Positions 26,970-36,111 of a stretch of DNA of 64,000 nt are shown here, in pieces; position 1 is the stretch's first letter, and each line of letters opens with the position of its first letter. The DNA lies in assembly GCA_003279445.1 (NCBI GenBank), contig QCHT01000003.1:62001-126000 (forward strand), given 5' to 3'. The notes under the pieces are model-generated. The model was not told the DNA's origin. It was given only the letters and a program-made list of their open reading frames with translations, and searched no databases. Origin of the DNA: Prochlorococcus sp. AG-402-G10 (GTDB taxonomy: Bacteria > Cyanobacteriota > Cyanobacteriia > PCC-6307 > Cyanobiaceae). A program made the translations under genes and the position numbers.

Positions 26970-28509
26970 GAAAATATTAATTAAGAACAAATTAAATAGC
27001 AGCCGGATATTTTTAAATGGAATTGCTATCTTTATATGCCTAATCATACTTTTACCTTTTGTTAATCTTTTATTTGAAGCAATAAATGGTCTTAAAGATG
27101 GAGGCATAAGCCTTGGGCCTGATGGCTTTAAGCAAGTGAAAGGAACAATTACTCTTGTTATTTTAAGCACAGCAAGTGGGGCTCTATTAGGCACAGCAAA
27201 TGGGTGGCTACTAGCAAACTGTAGGTTCAAAGGAAGGAAATACCTTAGGCTTGCTCAACTATTGCCTTTAGCTACACCTGCTTACCTTTTATCAGCAATA
27301 CTAATAGATCTTGGGAGTATTTATGGGATAAGGATTCACGGAATGGGATGGGGAGCTTTAATTATGGCCTTAACAACATACCCTTATGTATTTCTTCTAA
27401 GCTCAGAAAGCTTCGCAAAAGTTGGCCAGCGTCAAATCGAAGCATGCAGAAGCCTTGGGATCAATCCATGGGATAGCTTCAGAAGAATAGCTCTACCAAT
27501 GACAGTTCCAGCCATCGGAGCCGGAGTCGCTCTTATGGCAATGGAAATAATAAATGAGCTTGGAGCTGTAGAACTCCTAAACATTCCAAGTATTTCAGCG
27601 GGAATTGTAGAGAATTGGATTATAAAAGGCAATCCTTCAGGTGCAATTGCACTCGCCTTTATAGCGTTAATAATTGTTCTTCTTCTTGTTACATACGAAA
27701 AAAGGTTAAGAAGAAAGAGCCGAAGATGGAGCGAAGGTATTTCAGGAATGGAAGCAACTAAATGGGATCTATATGGTTCAAGAGCTATTCTTGCTCAAGC
27801 TATTTCTATATTTCCCCCATTATTTACTCTTGGGATACCTATTTACTGGGCAATAATAAATTTTGAACAAATAAAGCAGGGCTTTGATATAGAACTACTT
27901 CAACTAACTATGAGAAGTGTATTACTTGGGCTAATTGCATCAGGATTAACAATTTTAATGGCAATTTTTACAAGTGTTTGTAAAAGGTGGGCAAAAAACA
28001 AATGGATGAAGGTGCTTTTATTTCTATCAGGGATTGGATATGCAATACCAGGTGCAGTAATAGCCCTTGCACTTCTTTCAACCTCAGGATTAGCATGGTT
28101 TGCACCGCCATTATTTCTACTATTATGGGGCTACTCGGACAGATTCCTAGCTGTAGCTAAAGGTGGTCTTGATGCTGGATTTGAAAGAATTAATCCTAAT
28201 ATAGATGAAGCCGCAATGAATCTGGGAGAGAAGTGGATAGGCCTACTAAGAAGAGTACATTTACCCCTTTTAAAAGGCCCCTTAATTGTGGGCTCTCTAT
28301 TAGTATTTGTAGACACTTTAAAAGAACTTCCTCTTACTTTTATCTTAAGACCTTTTGACTTTGATACTCTTTCAGTAAGAATTTTTCAATATGCTGGCGA
28401 TGAAAGAATGGCAGAATCGATCATACCTGGCCTAATAGTGCTATTAATAGGTCTACTAGCATCTATTGCATTAATGCCAAGTCTTGAAATAAAAAGAAAG
28501 CCATACTAA
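26962..28509 (+). CDS. Iron(III)-type ABC transporter permease
   Basis: A 515-residue fused permease with about twelve membrane segments. It carries two copies of the cytoplasmic EAA loop: EACRSLGINPWDSFRRIALPMTVPAI near residue 160 and EAAMNLGEKWIGLLRRVHLPLLKGPL near 415. This two-copy design is that of FbpB/FutB/ThiP-type permeases, most often for Fe3+ in marine cyanobacteria. No ATPase or periplasmic binding protein gene is adjacent, so partners must be elsewhere. The start is TTG at 26962 overlapping the CobW gene; a later start is possible. Substrate is inference. Confidence 0.9.
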   Translation: MLKKILIKNKLNSSRIFLNGIAIFICLIILLPFVNLLFEAINGLKDGGISLGPDGFKQVKGTITLVILSTASGALLGTANGWLLANCRFKGRKYLRLAQLLPLATPAYLLSAILIDLGSIYGIRIHGMGWGALIMALTTYPYVFLLSSESFAKVGQRQIEACRSLGINPWDSFRRIALPMTVPAIGAGVALMAMEIINELGAVELLNIPSISAGIVENWIIKGNPSGAIALAFIALIIVLLLVTYEKRLRRKSRRWSEGISGMEATKWDLYGSRAILAQAISIFPPLFTLGIPIYWAIINFEQIKQGFDIELLQLTMRSVLLGLIASGLTILMAIFTSVCKRWAKNKWMKVLLFLSGIGYAIPGAVIALALLSTSGLAWFAPPLFLLLWGYSDRFLAVAKGGLDAGFERINPNIDEAAMNLGEKWIGLLRRVHLPLLKGPLIVGSLLVFVDTLKELPLTFILRPFDFDTLSVRIFQYAGDERMAESIIPGLIVLLIGLLASIALMPSLEIKRKPY

Positions 28510-28777
28510 TTGAGACTATAAAGATATCTATTCCCAGAATTAATTAGAAGTATTTTATCTTAATAGGTCTACTTATTGTCAATATTAAAATGAAATATGA
28601 CAAAGCAAGTGCATGGAAGGCCAACTACTAAACAGTATAATAAGGTACATTTTCTAGGGAACTATTAGGGTTAAAGTTAAAAGCTATTTTAAAAGAGTTC
28701 ATGTAAACCTTTATTTATACTATTTAAGATGTAGTTGTTTTAGGTTGCTTTTTTTTTGAAAAATATCTTATTTAAAT

Positions 28778-29998
28778 TTACCCAGAATTTTTATCATCAA
28801 GTTCAACAAAAGTGTCTGAAGATAATATTATTTCCTTGCGAACCTCTTCTAATGAGATTCCATTTGAAATACTAATTCGACACAATTCATCGTGTTCGGC
28901 CTTTAACGACAATTTCCCATCTGGTCTTTGAACTTGCTTAACAAACACTTTCCCATACGAAGTTAAACAAGTTCCAGCTCTTCGTAACAGAACCCAACGA
29001 CCTTCAATTTTCTCCCTCACACCAATACTTGTGCCAAATTCAAACCAAGCTAAACGTAGTTTTGTTAAATCATTTGGCTTGGCCAATACTTTTATGGAGA
29101 CTCCTAAGCGACCTTTCTTCATCTGTATTGGTTGTGTAATTACATCAATTGCGCCTAAAGCCCTAAGTCGGCCAACAAGGAAAGAGACATCTTCAGGAGA
29201 TGCGTCATCTATCCAGGATTCTTGAAGTCCTATCTCTTCCCATTTCAAGAAATCCTCCGATCTATATTCATGGGATTTCAATAAGCAGGCTCTAAGGAGA
29301 TTTGGTCTATTCAGTTCTCTATGACCTAAGCCAATGCCAATAGAATCAATTTGAAAAGAATCTGGTTTCCCATAAGTATTAGCCAAACCAATCATCAGAG
29401 CTATGCCAGTGGGAGTTGTCAACTCACCGTATGTTTTTTTATCTGATATAAGCTTTACATCAAATTTATTTGCTAGTTGCAAAACAGCCGGCACAGGAAC
29501 TGGCAAAAGACCATGAGAAGTCTCAACAAAACCTGAACCTGCTGGGGGATAATCCCAAAAGACAATTTCAGGGGAAAGGTATTCTAATGAAGAACAGACT
29601 CCAACAATATCTACTAAGGAATCTATGCAGCTAAGCTCATGAAAATGAACTTCATCAACATTTACCCCATGAACATAAGATTCTGCTTCAGCAAGCAATT
29701 TAAAGATCCTTAATACTTTCTCTTTCAGGTTTTTTGGTAACGCAGAATTTCCTATTAAGGATCTAATATCAAGCCAAGTACTATATTTTTTATTAGAATT
29801 TTTTTCTTTGACTGAAACCTTTATACCTCTAAGGGAAAAGCTTTTCGACTCTTCAACTATTAAAGAATAAGCTTCCTCCAATTCCAGTATCTTCAGAGGT
29901 CTATGAATTACATCAAGAGGAACTCCTAAATCAATAAAAGCAGCCAAAAGCATATCTCCAGAAACTCCAAGGGAGCAATCAATAAAAAGGTTGTTCAT
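28778..29998 (-). CDS. larC: LarC-type nickel insertion protein
   Basis: A 406-residue protein of the LarC (TIGR00299) family. In lactate racemase systems LarC inserts nickel into the pincer cofactor using CTP. Visible family features: LFIDCSLGVSGDMLLAAFIDLGVP at the N terminus, EVHFHELSCIDSLVDIVGVCSSLEYL, the HGLLPVPVPAVLQL and GELTTPTGIALMIGL boxes, and SIGIGLGHRELNRPNLLRACL. In Lactobacillus the protein is made by a programmed frameshift; here it is one continuous frame. No larA, larB or larE lies nearby. Confidence 0.9.
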   Translation of the reverse strand: MNNLFIDCSLGVSGDMLLAAFIDLGVPLDVIHRPLKILELEEAYSLIVEESKSFSLRGIKVSVKEKNSNKKYSTWLDIRSLIGNSALPKNLKEKVLRIFKLLAEAESYVHGVNVDEVHFHELSCIDSLVDIVGVCSSLEYLSPEIVFWDYPPAGSGFVETSHGLLPVPVPAVLQLANKFDVKLISDKKTYGELTTPTGIALMIGLANTYGKPDSFQIDSIGIGLGHRELNRPNLLRACLLKSHEYRSEDFLKWEEIGLQESWIDDASPEDVSFLVGRLRALGAIDVITQPIQMKKGRLGVSIKVLAKPNDLTKLRLAWFEFGTSIGVREKIEGRWVLLRRAGTCLTSYGKVFVKQVQRPDGKLSLKAEHDELCRISISNGISLEEVRKEIILSSDTFVELDDKNSG

Positions 29999-30105
29999 TT
30001 ATTCATTAAAATCAAGTTGATATATTTGTAACTAAAATATATCATTACAACATTACTTTTTTTTTTAAATATTCCTTTTGTCTTACGAATACCATCTCTA
30101 ATAAG

Positions 30106-30747
30106 CTAGTTTGTTAATGACTTTAAATTAGATTTATTTTTTGCTTTAATTGGCCCAAGAATTTGGTTATCTTCTACATAAAGGATTTGTCCTTTTCTTC
30201 TAACATTAAGGCTTACAAAGTTTCTCAAAAACTCCATTGGAATCTCTCCTTTTAATTTTAACTTAAAAGGGAAATTATTATTAGAATTCCTCCTAGGCTT
30301 TTGTCTAATCTTAACCACTAAATCTTTAGTTTCAGGTTTAGTATAAATCAACTCGCCTCGGATAGAGAAATAGTCGTCTCCTTCGTCTACTTTATCTAAA
30401 GATTGAGCAAACGCATTGTCAGTATTTTCATGAAGAGTCGAACCCTCCGATAAGGTTTTATCTAATGTACTTGGCTCCCAAATTCCACTAATTTGCAAAT
30501 GCAGCTGTTCGGAATCACGGCATCTTGGATAAACAACCCATAGATGAGGAACATCAATAGACAAACATCGCTTTATTAAGCCAAGAGCTTTACCAAGCAC
30601 TACTGATTTTATTTTTTCATTATTTTCATCAACTATAGAGCCTCTAGAAAAATGGTCTAGATCGTCAGGAAAATATATACCCCTGATAAGACCGATTGCA
30701 CGGTATTGCAATCGTTCAGTCACTGATGGAATTGGGTGATGACGCAT
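30106..30747 (-). CDS. Conserved cyanobacterial protein of unknown function
   Basis: A 213-residue protein starting MRHHPIPSVTERLQYRAIGLIRGIYFPDDLDHFSRG. This opening, with LGKALGLIKRCLSIDVPHLWVVYPRCRDSEQLHLQISGIW, is one I recall as a widespread cyanobacterial hypothetical. The middle contains a long acidic variable loop, and the C terminus is basic and Asn-rich (KPRRNSNNNFPFKLKLKGEIPMEFLRNFVSLNVRRKGQILYV). A nucleic-acid or protein-binding beta fold is plausible but unsupported. It is followed on the same strand by larC. Confidence 0.75.
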   Translation of the reverse strand: MRHHPIPSVTERLQYRAIGLIRGIYFPDDLDHFSRGSIVDENNEKIKSVVLGKALGLIKRCLSIDVPHLWVVYPRCRDSEQLHLQISGIWEPSTLDKTLSEGSTLHENTDNAFAQSLDKVDEGDDYFSIRGELIYTKPETKDLVVKIRQKPRRNSNNNFPFKLKLKGEIPMEFLRNFVSLNVRRKGQILYVEDNQILGPIKAKNKSNLKSLTN

Positions 30748-30803
30748 TAGAGAAAGGATGCCCCTTGCAAGATCAATCTAGCCACTTTTTCAGGGAAGCT
30801 CAA

Positions 30804-31142
30804 TTATCTATCTCCTAAATTAAAAGGAGAATCGGATTGATCTTGATTTTCAAATGCTTCTATAGCAGCATCAATTGCATCTGAAGGTGAAGTAGCATCA
30901 TTTGATGATTCAAAGCTTCTTATAACATTCATCAACTCCATAGGATTTGAAGGGAAAAAAGAATCATTAGATTCATCAAAAGAAGAGTGAATATCTCTCT
31001 CGTTATCAAGTTCATCTAAGTCTGCCAGCAGAAATAAGCCATTACTTTTCCAGGGATTATCTTTTAGCAAGAAAGTAAAAATGGGAATTAGTAGGATTGC
31101 ACAAAATATATATCTTAAGAAGCAAAAGGCTTGATTCTTCAT
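30804..31142 (-). CDS. Small single-pass membrane protein, function unknown
   Basis: A 112-residue protein with an N-terminal hydrophobic segment (FLRYIFCAILLIPIFTFLL) and a strongly acidic, Ser/Asp-rich tail. The end of the tail, DAIDAAIEAFENQDQSDSPFNLGDR, looks like an ordered helix. The N terminus could be an uncleaved signal anchor. I do not recognise the family. It is upstream of and on the same strand as the 30106 gene, 56 bases apart. Confidence 0.6.
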   Translation of the reverse strand: MKNQAFCFLRYIFCAILLIPIFTFLLKDNPWKSNGLFLLADLDELDNERDIHSSFDESNDSFFPSNPMELMNVIRSFESSNDATSPSDAIDAAIEAFENQDQSDSPFNLGDR

Positions 31143-31202
31143 CTAAGCTATTGGTTAAAGTAAGCTGATCTTAAGCTAACTAGAACCTAAAAAAGCTGAA
31201 CT

Positions 31203-32036
31203 GTGTTAATTGCTACTTGGAATGTCAACTCAATTCGCACAAGGATAAACCAGGTTGAAGAGTTCATCGATGAAGTTCAACCTGATTTAATTTGCTTGCA
31301 AGAAACTAAAGTCGAGGATAAATTATTCCCAAAAACTACTTTTGAAGACAAAGGTTACTATGTAAACATCTACGGGCAAAAAGCTTATAATGGCGTCGCA
31401 TTAATTAGCCGATCACCATTAGAAGATGTCCGCAAAGGCATGAAAGGAGAATTAGAAGAAGATAACGATTCAAATTTTTTTGACCAGCAAAAAAGGGTGA
31501 TAAGCGGATTGATTGATGGAATTAGAGTTATAAACTTGTATGTACCTAATGGGGCCGCTCTAAATTCAGAAAAGTATAATTACAAGCTTAAATGGTTAGC
31601 TTTTCTAAGAAAATACATTCAGTCTCAATTAAAAAGAGAAGAGCCTTTATGCCTATTAGGTGATTTTAATATTGCACTTGAAGCAAAAGATATTTACAAG
31701 AAAGATCGTTTTGACAATGGAATTATGGCTAGCAAATCAGAAAGAAAAGCTTTAGAAAGTGTATTAGATGAAAGTAACTTGGAAGATGTATTCAGGATTT
31801 TCGAACAAAATAGCGGTCATTGGAGTTGGTGGGATTACCGAAGTGGCTCCTGGCAAAGAGATGAAGGATGGCGCATTGACCATATTTATCTAAGCACTGA
31901 ACTAATTGCAAATTCAAGAAGCTGCATGATTCACAAAAAAACTCGCGCTAATTTGCAGCCTAGTGACCATGCACCAGTATTAGTAGACATTAACTGGCCT
32001 CCTCTAGAATTGGAAGATCCCTATTTTCTTGAATAA
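31203..32036 (+). CDS. xthA: Exodeoxyribonuclease III
   Basis: AP endonuclease and 3'-exonuclease for base excision repair. The 277-residue product shows LIATWNVNSIRTRINQVEEFI at the N terminus, PDLICLQETKVED with the metal-binding Glu, LLGDFNIAL with the catalytic Asp and Asn, WSWWDYRSGSW and the C-terminal HIYLSTELIANSR then LQPSDHAPVLVDI with the catalytic Asp-His. All active-site boxes are intact. The start codon is GTG at 31203; it is divergent from the 30804 gene. Confidence 0.95.
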   Translation: MLIATWNVNSIRTRINQVEEFIDEVQPDLICLQETKVEDKLFPKTTFEDKGYYVNIYGQKAYNGVALISRSPLEDVRKGMKGELEEDNDSNFFDQQKRVISGLIDGIRVINLYVPNGAALNSEKYNYKLKWLAFLRKYIQSQLKREEPLCLLGDFNIALEAKDIYKKDRFDNGIMASKSERKALESVLDESNLEDVFRIFEQNSGHWSWWDYRSGSWQRDEGWRIDHIYLSTELIANSRSCMIHKKTRANLQPSDHAPVLVDINWPPLELEDPYFLE

Positions 32037-32389
32037 TCTAAAAAGGTCTTATGAGTTTTTCATCGTTGCTTATAAGAAAGAAAAAATCGACATTTTCGAG
32101 AATTACTCTAAAAAAAATTTAAATTTGCTGATTTCTCATGATGTTTTGTCAAATTATCACAGTATTAAACTTTGCTTCTTAAGAGGTTTTCTACATCACT
32201 TCAAGCAAATCCTCAGGCCTAAAAAGCTTTGTTGGCAATGGATCTAGAGATTAACCCATTTTGAAAAAATCAACGGGCCGACTATGTTGAGTTCAAATGA
32301 AGTAAAGAAAATATCAGAACTTTTAGACGTATTCGACAGTTTTACGCCATTATGACCAACTGTGTTATCAGTCCACTTAATTAGGTGCC
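32037..32389. other. Gene-free stretch between xthA and hemL
   Basis: A 353-base gap. One ORF of 72 codons (32029-32247) overlaps the xthA stop, is basic and rich in Leu/Lys/Phe, and looks random. A 23-codon ORF at 32284 (starting MLSSNEVKKISELL) precedes hemL. Neither is convincing. The region should contain the hemL promoter. Confidence 0.45.
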
Positions 32390-33688
32390 GTGACAAACGT
32401 CTTCAATACAACTAATTCCCAGGACGTCTTTGATGCTGCGAAAGAACTTATGCCTGGTGGCGTAAGTTCTCCTGTGCGTGCATTCAAATCGGTTAATGGT
32501 GATCCCATCGTTTTTGACCGAGTCAAGGGTGCCTATTCTTGGGACATAGATGGGAACCGCTTTATTGACTATGTAGGAAGCTGGGGCCCAGCTATCTGTG
32601 GTCATTCTCACCCTGAGGTAACTTCAGCTCTTCAAGAAGCATTGGAAAAAGGAACAAGCTTTGGAGCGCCTTGTGAACTGGAGAACAAATTAGCCGAGAT
32701 GGTTATAGAGGCAGTGCCAAGCGTTGAGATGGTTCGTTTTGTGAATAGCGGCACAGAAGCCTGTATGGCTGTACTTCGCTTAATGAGGGCTTTCACTGGC
32801 AGAGACAAACTAATAAAATTTGAAGGTTGTTATCACGGCCATGCAGACATGTTCCTGGTCAAGGCAGGGTCAGGTGTGGCAACACTGGGATTACCCGATT
32901 CTCCTGGCGTACCGAGAAGCACTACCTCAAACACTCTTACGGCCCCATATAATGACTTAGAAGCAGTAAAAGAACTTTTTGCAGAAAACCCTGATGCAAT
33001 ATCAGGGGTAATTCTTGAACCTATTGTTGGGAATGCAGGTTTTATACCTCCTGAACCTGGTTTTTTAGAGGGATTAAGAGAATTAACTAAAGAGAATGGA
33101 GCCTTATTGGTCTTTGATGAAGTTATGACAGGTTTTAGAATTAGCTATGGAGGAGCCCAAGAACGCTTTGGGGTCACTCCCGATCTAACAACCCTAGGGA
33201 AAGTAATAGGAGGTGGTCTACCAGTAGGTGCTTATGGTGGGAGAAAAGACATTATGTCTATGGTTGCTCCAGCTGGACCTGTTTACCAAGCAGGGACATT
33301 AAGTGGAAACCCTCTTGCGATGACTGCAGGGATAAAGACTCTTGAAATCCTGAAGCAAGAAGGTAGCTATGAACGATTAGAGAGCATGACAAAAAGACTA
33401 ATCAATGGGATCTGTGAATCTGCTAAGGCTGCTGGATTAGCAATTAACGGCAAAAGCATTAGTGGTATGTTTGGTTTTTACCTATGTGATGGCCCAGTAA
33501 GGAATTTCGAAGAAGCAAAAAAAACCAATTCTGAATATTTCGCGAAGCTTCACAGGTCAATGCTCCAAAAAGGGGTTTACCTAGCACCAAGTGCATTTGA
33601 AGCAGGTTTTATGTCCCTAGCACACTCAGAAGATGATATTGACGCTACTTTAAAAGCTTTTAACGAAAGCTTTAATGAACTAAGTTAA
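32390..33688 (+). CDS. hemL: Glutamate-1-semialdehyde 2,1-aminomutase
   Basis: PLP enzyme that makes 5-aminolevulinate, the first dedicated precursor of heme and chlorophyll. The 432-residue product contains [14 protein letters not shown] near the N terminus, [49 protein letters not shown] and the PLP-lysine segment [18 protein letters not shown]. The [12 protein letters not shown] box is also present. Length and motifs are standard. The start is GTG at 32390, giving [14 protein letters not shown]; no ATG precedes the conserved region. Confidence 0.97.
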   Translation: MTNVFNTTNSQDVFDAAKELMPGGVSSPVRAFKSVNGDPIVFDRVKGAYSWDIDGNRFIDYVGSWGPAICGHSHPEVTSALQEALEKGTSFGAPCELENKLAEMVIEAVPSVEMVRFVNSGTEACMAVLRLMRAFTGRDKLIKFEGCYHGHADMFLVKAGSGVATLGLPDSPGVPRSTTSNTLTAPYNDLEAVKELFAENPDAISGVILEPIVGNAGFIPPEPGFLEGLRELTKENGALLVFDEVMTGFRISYGGAQERFGVTPDLTTLGKVIGGGLPVGAYGGRKDIMSMVAPAGPVYQAGTLSGNPLAMTAGIKTLEILKQEGSYERLESMTKRLINGICESAKAAGLAINGKSISGMFGFYLCDGPVRNFEEAKKTNSEYFAKLHRSMLQKGVYLAPSAFEAGFMSLAHSEDDIDATLKAFNESFNELS

Positions 33689-33761
33689 AATTACTTTAAT
33701 ATCAATCTAAATCAAAAGAAAGATCAAAAAGTAATTTTTAGATCGATTCATTTAGTTAATT

Positions 33762-34577
33762 TTAATTTCTTCTTCCCCCAACAATCACAGGTGTACCCGA
33801 GCTATTTGCTCCAGGCAATGAAGGTACAACCTGTGTTTGACCATCCCACTTGTCTAGAAATAACTTATACAAAACCTGATCATCTAAGCTTCTATTTAGA
33901 GTGTCATATCTCTTAGCTTCCTGTTCTGCAATTTTAACTTCGGTTTGTGCCCTAAGCAATTTTTGTTCAGCAATCTGCTTTTCTTCAATAGCTGCTCTAT
34001 ATTCCTCTGCAATCTCCAAACCTGTTAGATCAAGACCCTGTATATCAACATAGTCAAATTGGCTTATTTCTTCTGCCACTGTCTTCTCAACTATCGTTGA
34101 GATATCACTCCAGGAGCTAGCAATTGTAACTAATTCGTATTTAGAAAAAACTGACTTCAAAGCCTTAAGCAATGAAGGTTTGATTATACGATTATAAATT
34201 TCACGATCGTTATAAGAAATAGTTCTAAAAACTCGTCCTGCTTCACTAGGCTTTAGTGCATATTTGACTGTTGCAGTCGCTGCAATCACCTGAAGATCCT
34301 TAGTTAAAGACTCAAATTCCTCAGGCCTAACTTGAGTTTGAACATTAAAAGGATATGTAGACTGAACAAATGGAACCTTAAAATTAAGGCCAGGGCGACG
34401 AGCCCCACCACTTACTTTGCCCAAAGTTGTTACAACCGAAACCTGGCCAGCAGGAACAATAAATAAAGCTTGGGTAAGTAATAATATGCCTGTAAATGAA
34501 ACTATAAGAGCAAGGGTTGCAGCTCCACCTCCACCCCCAGAGCCTCCAGGGGTCACGTTACGCATTGGGTTCGTCAT
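33762..34577 (-). CDS. SPFH/prohibitin-family membrane protein
   Basis: A 271-residue prohibitin-like protein. A Gly-rich N terminus leads to one membrane segment (LALIVSFTGILLLTQALFIV), then the SPFH domain (VVTTLGKVSGGARRPGLNFKVPFVQSTYPFNVQTQ, VIAATATVKYALKPSEAGRVFRTI). The C-terminal part is a coiled coil (EEYRAAIEEKQIAEQKLLRAQTEVKIAEQEAKRYDTL). Such proteins form large rings in membranes and often steer proteases such as FtsH; in cyanobacteria prohibitin-like Phb proteins bind FtsH. The specific partner here is inference. Confidence 0.9.
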   Translation of the reverse strand: MTNPMRNVTPGGSGGGGGAATLALIVSFTGILLLTQALFIVPAGQVSVVTTLGKVSGGARRPGLNFKVPFVQSTYPFNVQTQVRPEEFESLTKDLQVIAATATVKYALKPSEAGRVFRTISYNDREIYNRIIKPSLLKALKSVFSKYELVTIASSWSDISTIVEKTVAEEISQFDYVDIQGLDLTGLEIAEEYRAAIEEKQIAEQKLLRAQTEVKIAEQEAKRYDTLNRSLDDQVLYKLFLDKWDGQTQVVPSLPGANSSGTPVIVGGRRN

Positions 34578-34665
34578 AAAAATTCCCTTCGTCTTTTAGA
34601 GCATATCTATATATAGGCGTTTTTGTGATCAATTCAATTCACTTGATTATGTAATCAAAATAAAA

Positions 34666-34878
34666 TCATTTCTTTAGCCTTTCTTTAATTTCATTTAAGA
34701 CTGAGAGATAAAGAGTTTCATCAATCTCTCTAACATCATATTCAAAAGGCATCAAGCCATGATGGTGTTCATGCAAAACCATCCAACATGTTCTTTCAAT
34801 ATCATTATTTGATTTGTCCAAGGACTCAATTGTCTTTAAAGCAAGTTGATTTATTAAATCCAAGTCTCTAGGTTTCAT
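34666..34878 (-). CDS. Small conserved-looking protein, function unknown
   Basis: A 70-residue soluble protein starting MKPRDLDLINQLALKTIESL. It contains a His cluster (LHEHHHGLMPFEYDVREID) which could bind metal, and a helical C terminus (LYLSVLNEIKERLKK). I do not recognise a family. Composition and the clean fit between two minus-strand genes support a real gene. Confidence 0.6.
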   Translation of the reverse strand: MKPRDLDLINQLALKTIESLDKSNNDIERTCWMVLHEHHHGLMPFEYDVREIDETLYLSVLNEIKERLKK

Positions 34879-34947
34879 CTACTTTGATTGAATTCGCAAA
34901 GAAGCCATGCAAGGAGTCTATAGAGGATTGATGCTTAAAAATATGAT

Positions 34948-35445
34948 TTAACGATAATTCTCAAATTGCAAAGGTATTTCAAGATTTTCTTCTTGTTCCT
35001 TAAGTATTCCTATTGCCAATTGTAATTCATCTCTACTCTTTCCTGTAACTCTTAAACTATCTCCTTGAATTGAAACAGAAATTTTCTTAAATTGATCCCT
35101 AATAACTTTTCCTAACTTCTTTGCCATTTCTTGAGTTAAACCTTTTTTTAGAACGATATTCTGTTTCAACCTATTGCCAGCAGAAGTGATTGGATCCTGG
35201 AAATCAAAAATCTTTAAAGAAAGATTTCTCTTAGTAGCCTTTTGCAAAAGAATATCGCCAACTGCTTTTAAAGTCATATCACTAGCAGTAACAATAATAA
35301 GTTCCTCTGCCTCAAGTGTGATTTCTGTTTTTGAGTCTTTCAAATCGTAACGCTGAGATACTTCTCTTTGAATTTGATCAATAACGTTTACCAACTCTTG
35401 GCGGTCAAAATCAGAAACAACATCAAAGGAATAAGATGCTGGCAT
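34948..35445 (-). CDS. YajQ-family nucleotide-binding protein
   Basis: A 165-residue UPF0234/YajQ protein. The family N terminus SYSFDVVSDFDRQELVNVIDQIQREVSQRYDLK is clear, as are LKIFDFQDPITSAGNRLKQNIVLKKGL and the C-terminal IRDQFKKISVSIQGDSLRVTGKSRDELQLAI. Relatives bind nucleic acid or cyclic di-GMP. The Met at 35445 is chosen because MPASYSFDVVSDFD is the usual start; an in-frame Met 15 codons upstream lacks similarity. Confidence 0.92.
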   Translation of the reverse strand: MPASYSFDVVSDFDRQELVNVIDQIQREVSQRYDLKDSKTEITLEAEELIIVTASDMTLKAVGDILLQKATKRNLSLKIFDFQDPITSAGNRLKQNIVLKKGLTQEMAKKLGKVIRDQFKKISVSIQGDSLRVTGKSRDELQLAIGILKEQEENLEIPLQFENYR

Positions 35446-35565
35446 AAATTTCTTATGAAAACCCCAATATATTATATAAAAAGTATTCAAATATTCTATT
35501 TCGCAATTTTCAAAACCCTCAAGCCTTTTTAATCTGAGAAAGTCTCTTCTTCTCCTATATAGGTC

Positions 35566-36084
35566 CTAATCAAAAAACAATAAACTTACAACCTTGCCCA
35601 TATCTTCTGCGCTATGACAACTGCTTAGCAAAGTCTCACTATCATGAAATGCAAAGCAAATAAGCTGATCACATCTACTTATTATTTCTTGATTGCATAA
35701 ACTACTTGCCATTGGCAATGAGAGGTCGTCATGATCTGGTTTTTCTATGAGATGAAGAACTTTATCGAGCAAATTGCAAATTTCAGGAGACTGTCGATCA
35801 ATACTTTGTGGCAATAAGACGGTTAGTAATGAAGGATCAACATCTAAAACTGCTCGAATCACCGCAGCATTGACCCCCTGAGATCCAGATGTAACTAAAG
35901 AATGACCTTCTTGGGCTAATGAACGAGCAATTAATTCCACAAGGTGAATTGTTACCACAGGAACATGTCTGCTTCCTAAGAAAGCAATTCTCCTTTTCCC
36001 CTTGTCCTGCAAAAGGGCAAGCTCCTGGGCCAAAGTATCAATACGACCTATTTGAAGTAGATCTAGGGATTGACTACGACTCAA
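35566..36084 (-). CDS. Short DprA/SMF-like Rossmann protein
   Basis: A 172-residue protein with the DprA Rossmann core: RIAFLGSRHVPVVTIHLVELIARSLAQEGHSLVTSGSQGVNAAVIRAV. Full DprA proteins (competence and recombination mediator) are about twice as long and carry additional domains, so this is a short stand-alone variant. It might bind ssDNA or act in another nucleotide-binding role. It sits 27 bases downstream of the BioD/DRTGG gene on the same strand. Confidence 0.75.
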   Translation of the reverse strand: MSRSQSLDLLQIGRIDTLAQELALLQDKGKRRIAFLGSRHVPVVTIHLVELIARSLAQEGHSLVTSGSQGVNAAVIRAVLDVDPSLLTVLLPQSIDRQSPEICNLLDKVLHLIEKPDHDDLSLPMASSLCNQEIISRCDQLICFAFHDSETLLSSCHSAEDMGKVVSLLFFD

Positions 36085-36111
36085 AGAGATTCTCTAATCA
36101 TTAATTTGAAA

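Noticed and set aside
32029-32247. 72-codon ORF after xthA
   Set aside because: Composition looks random, there is no ribosome binding site and it starts inside xthA; kept only as an observation.
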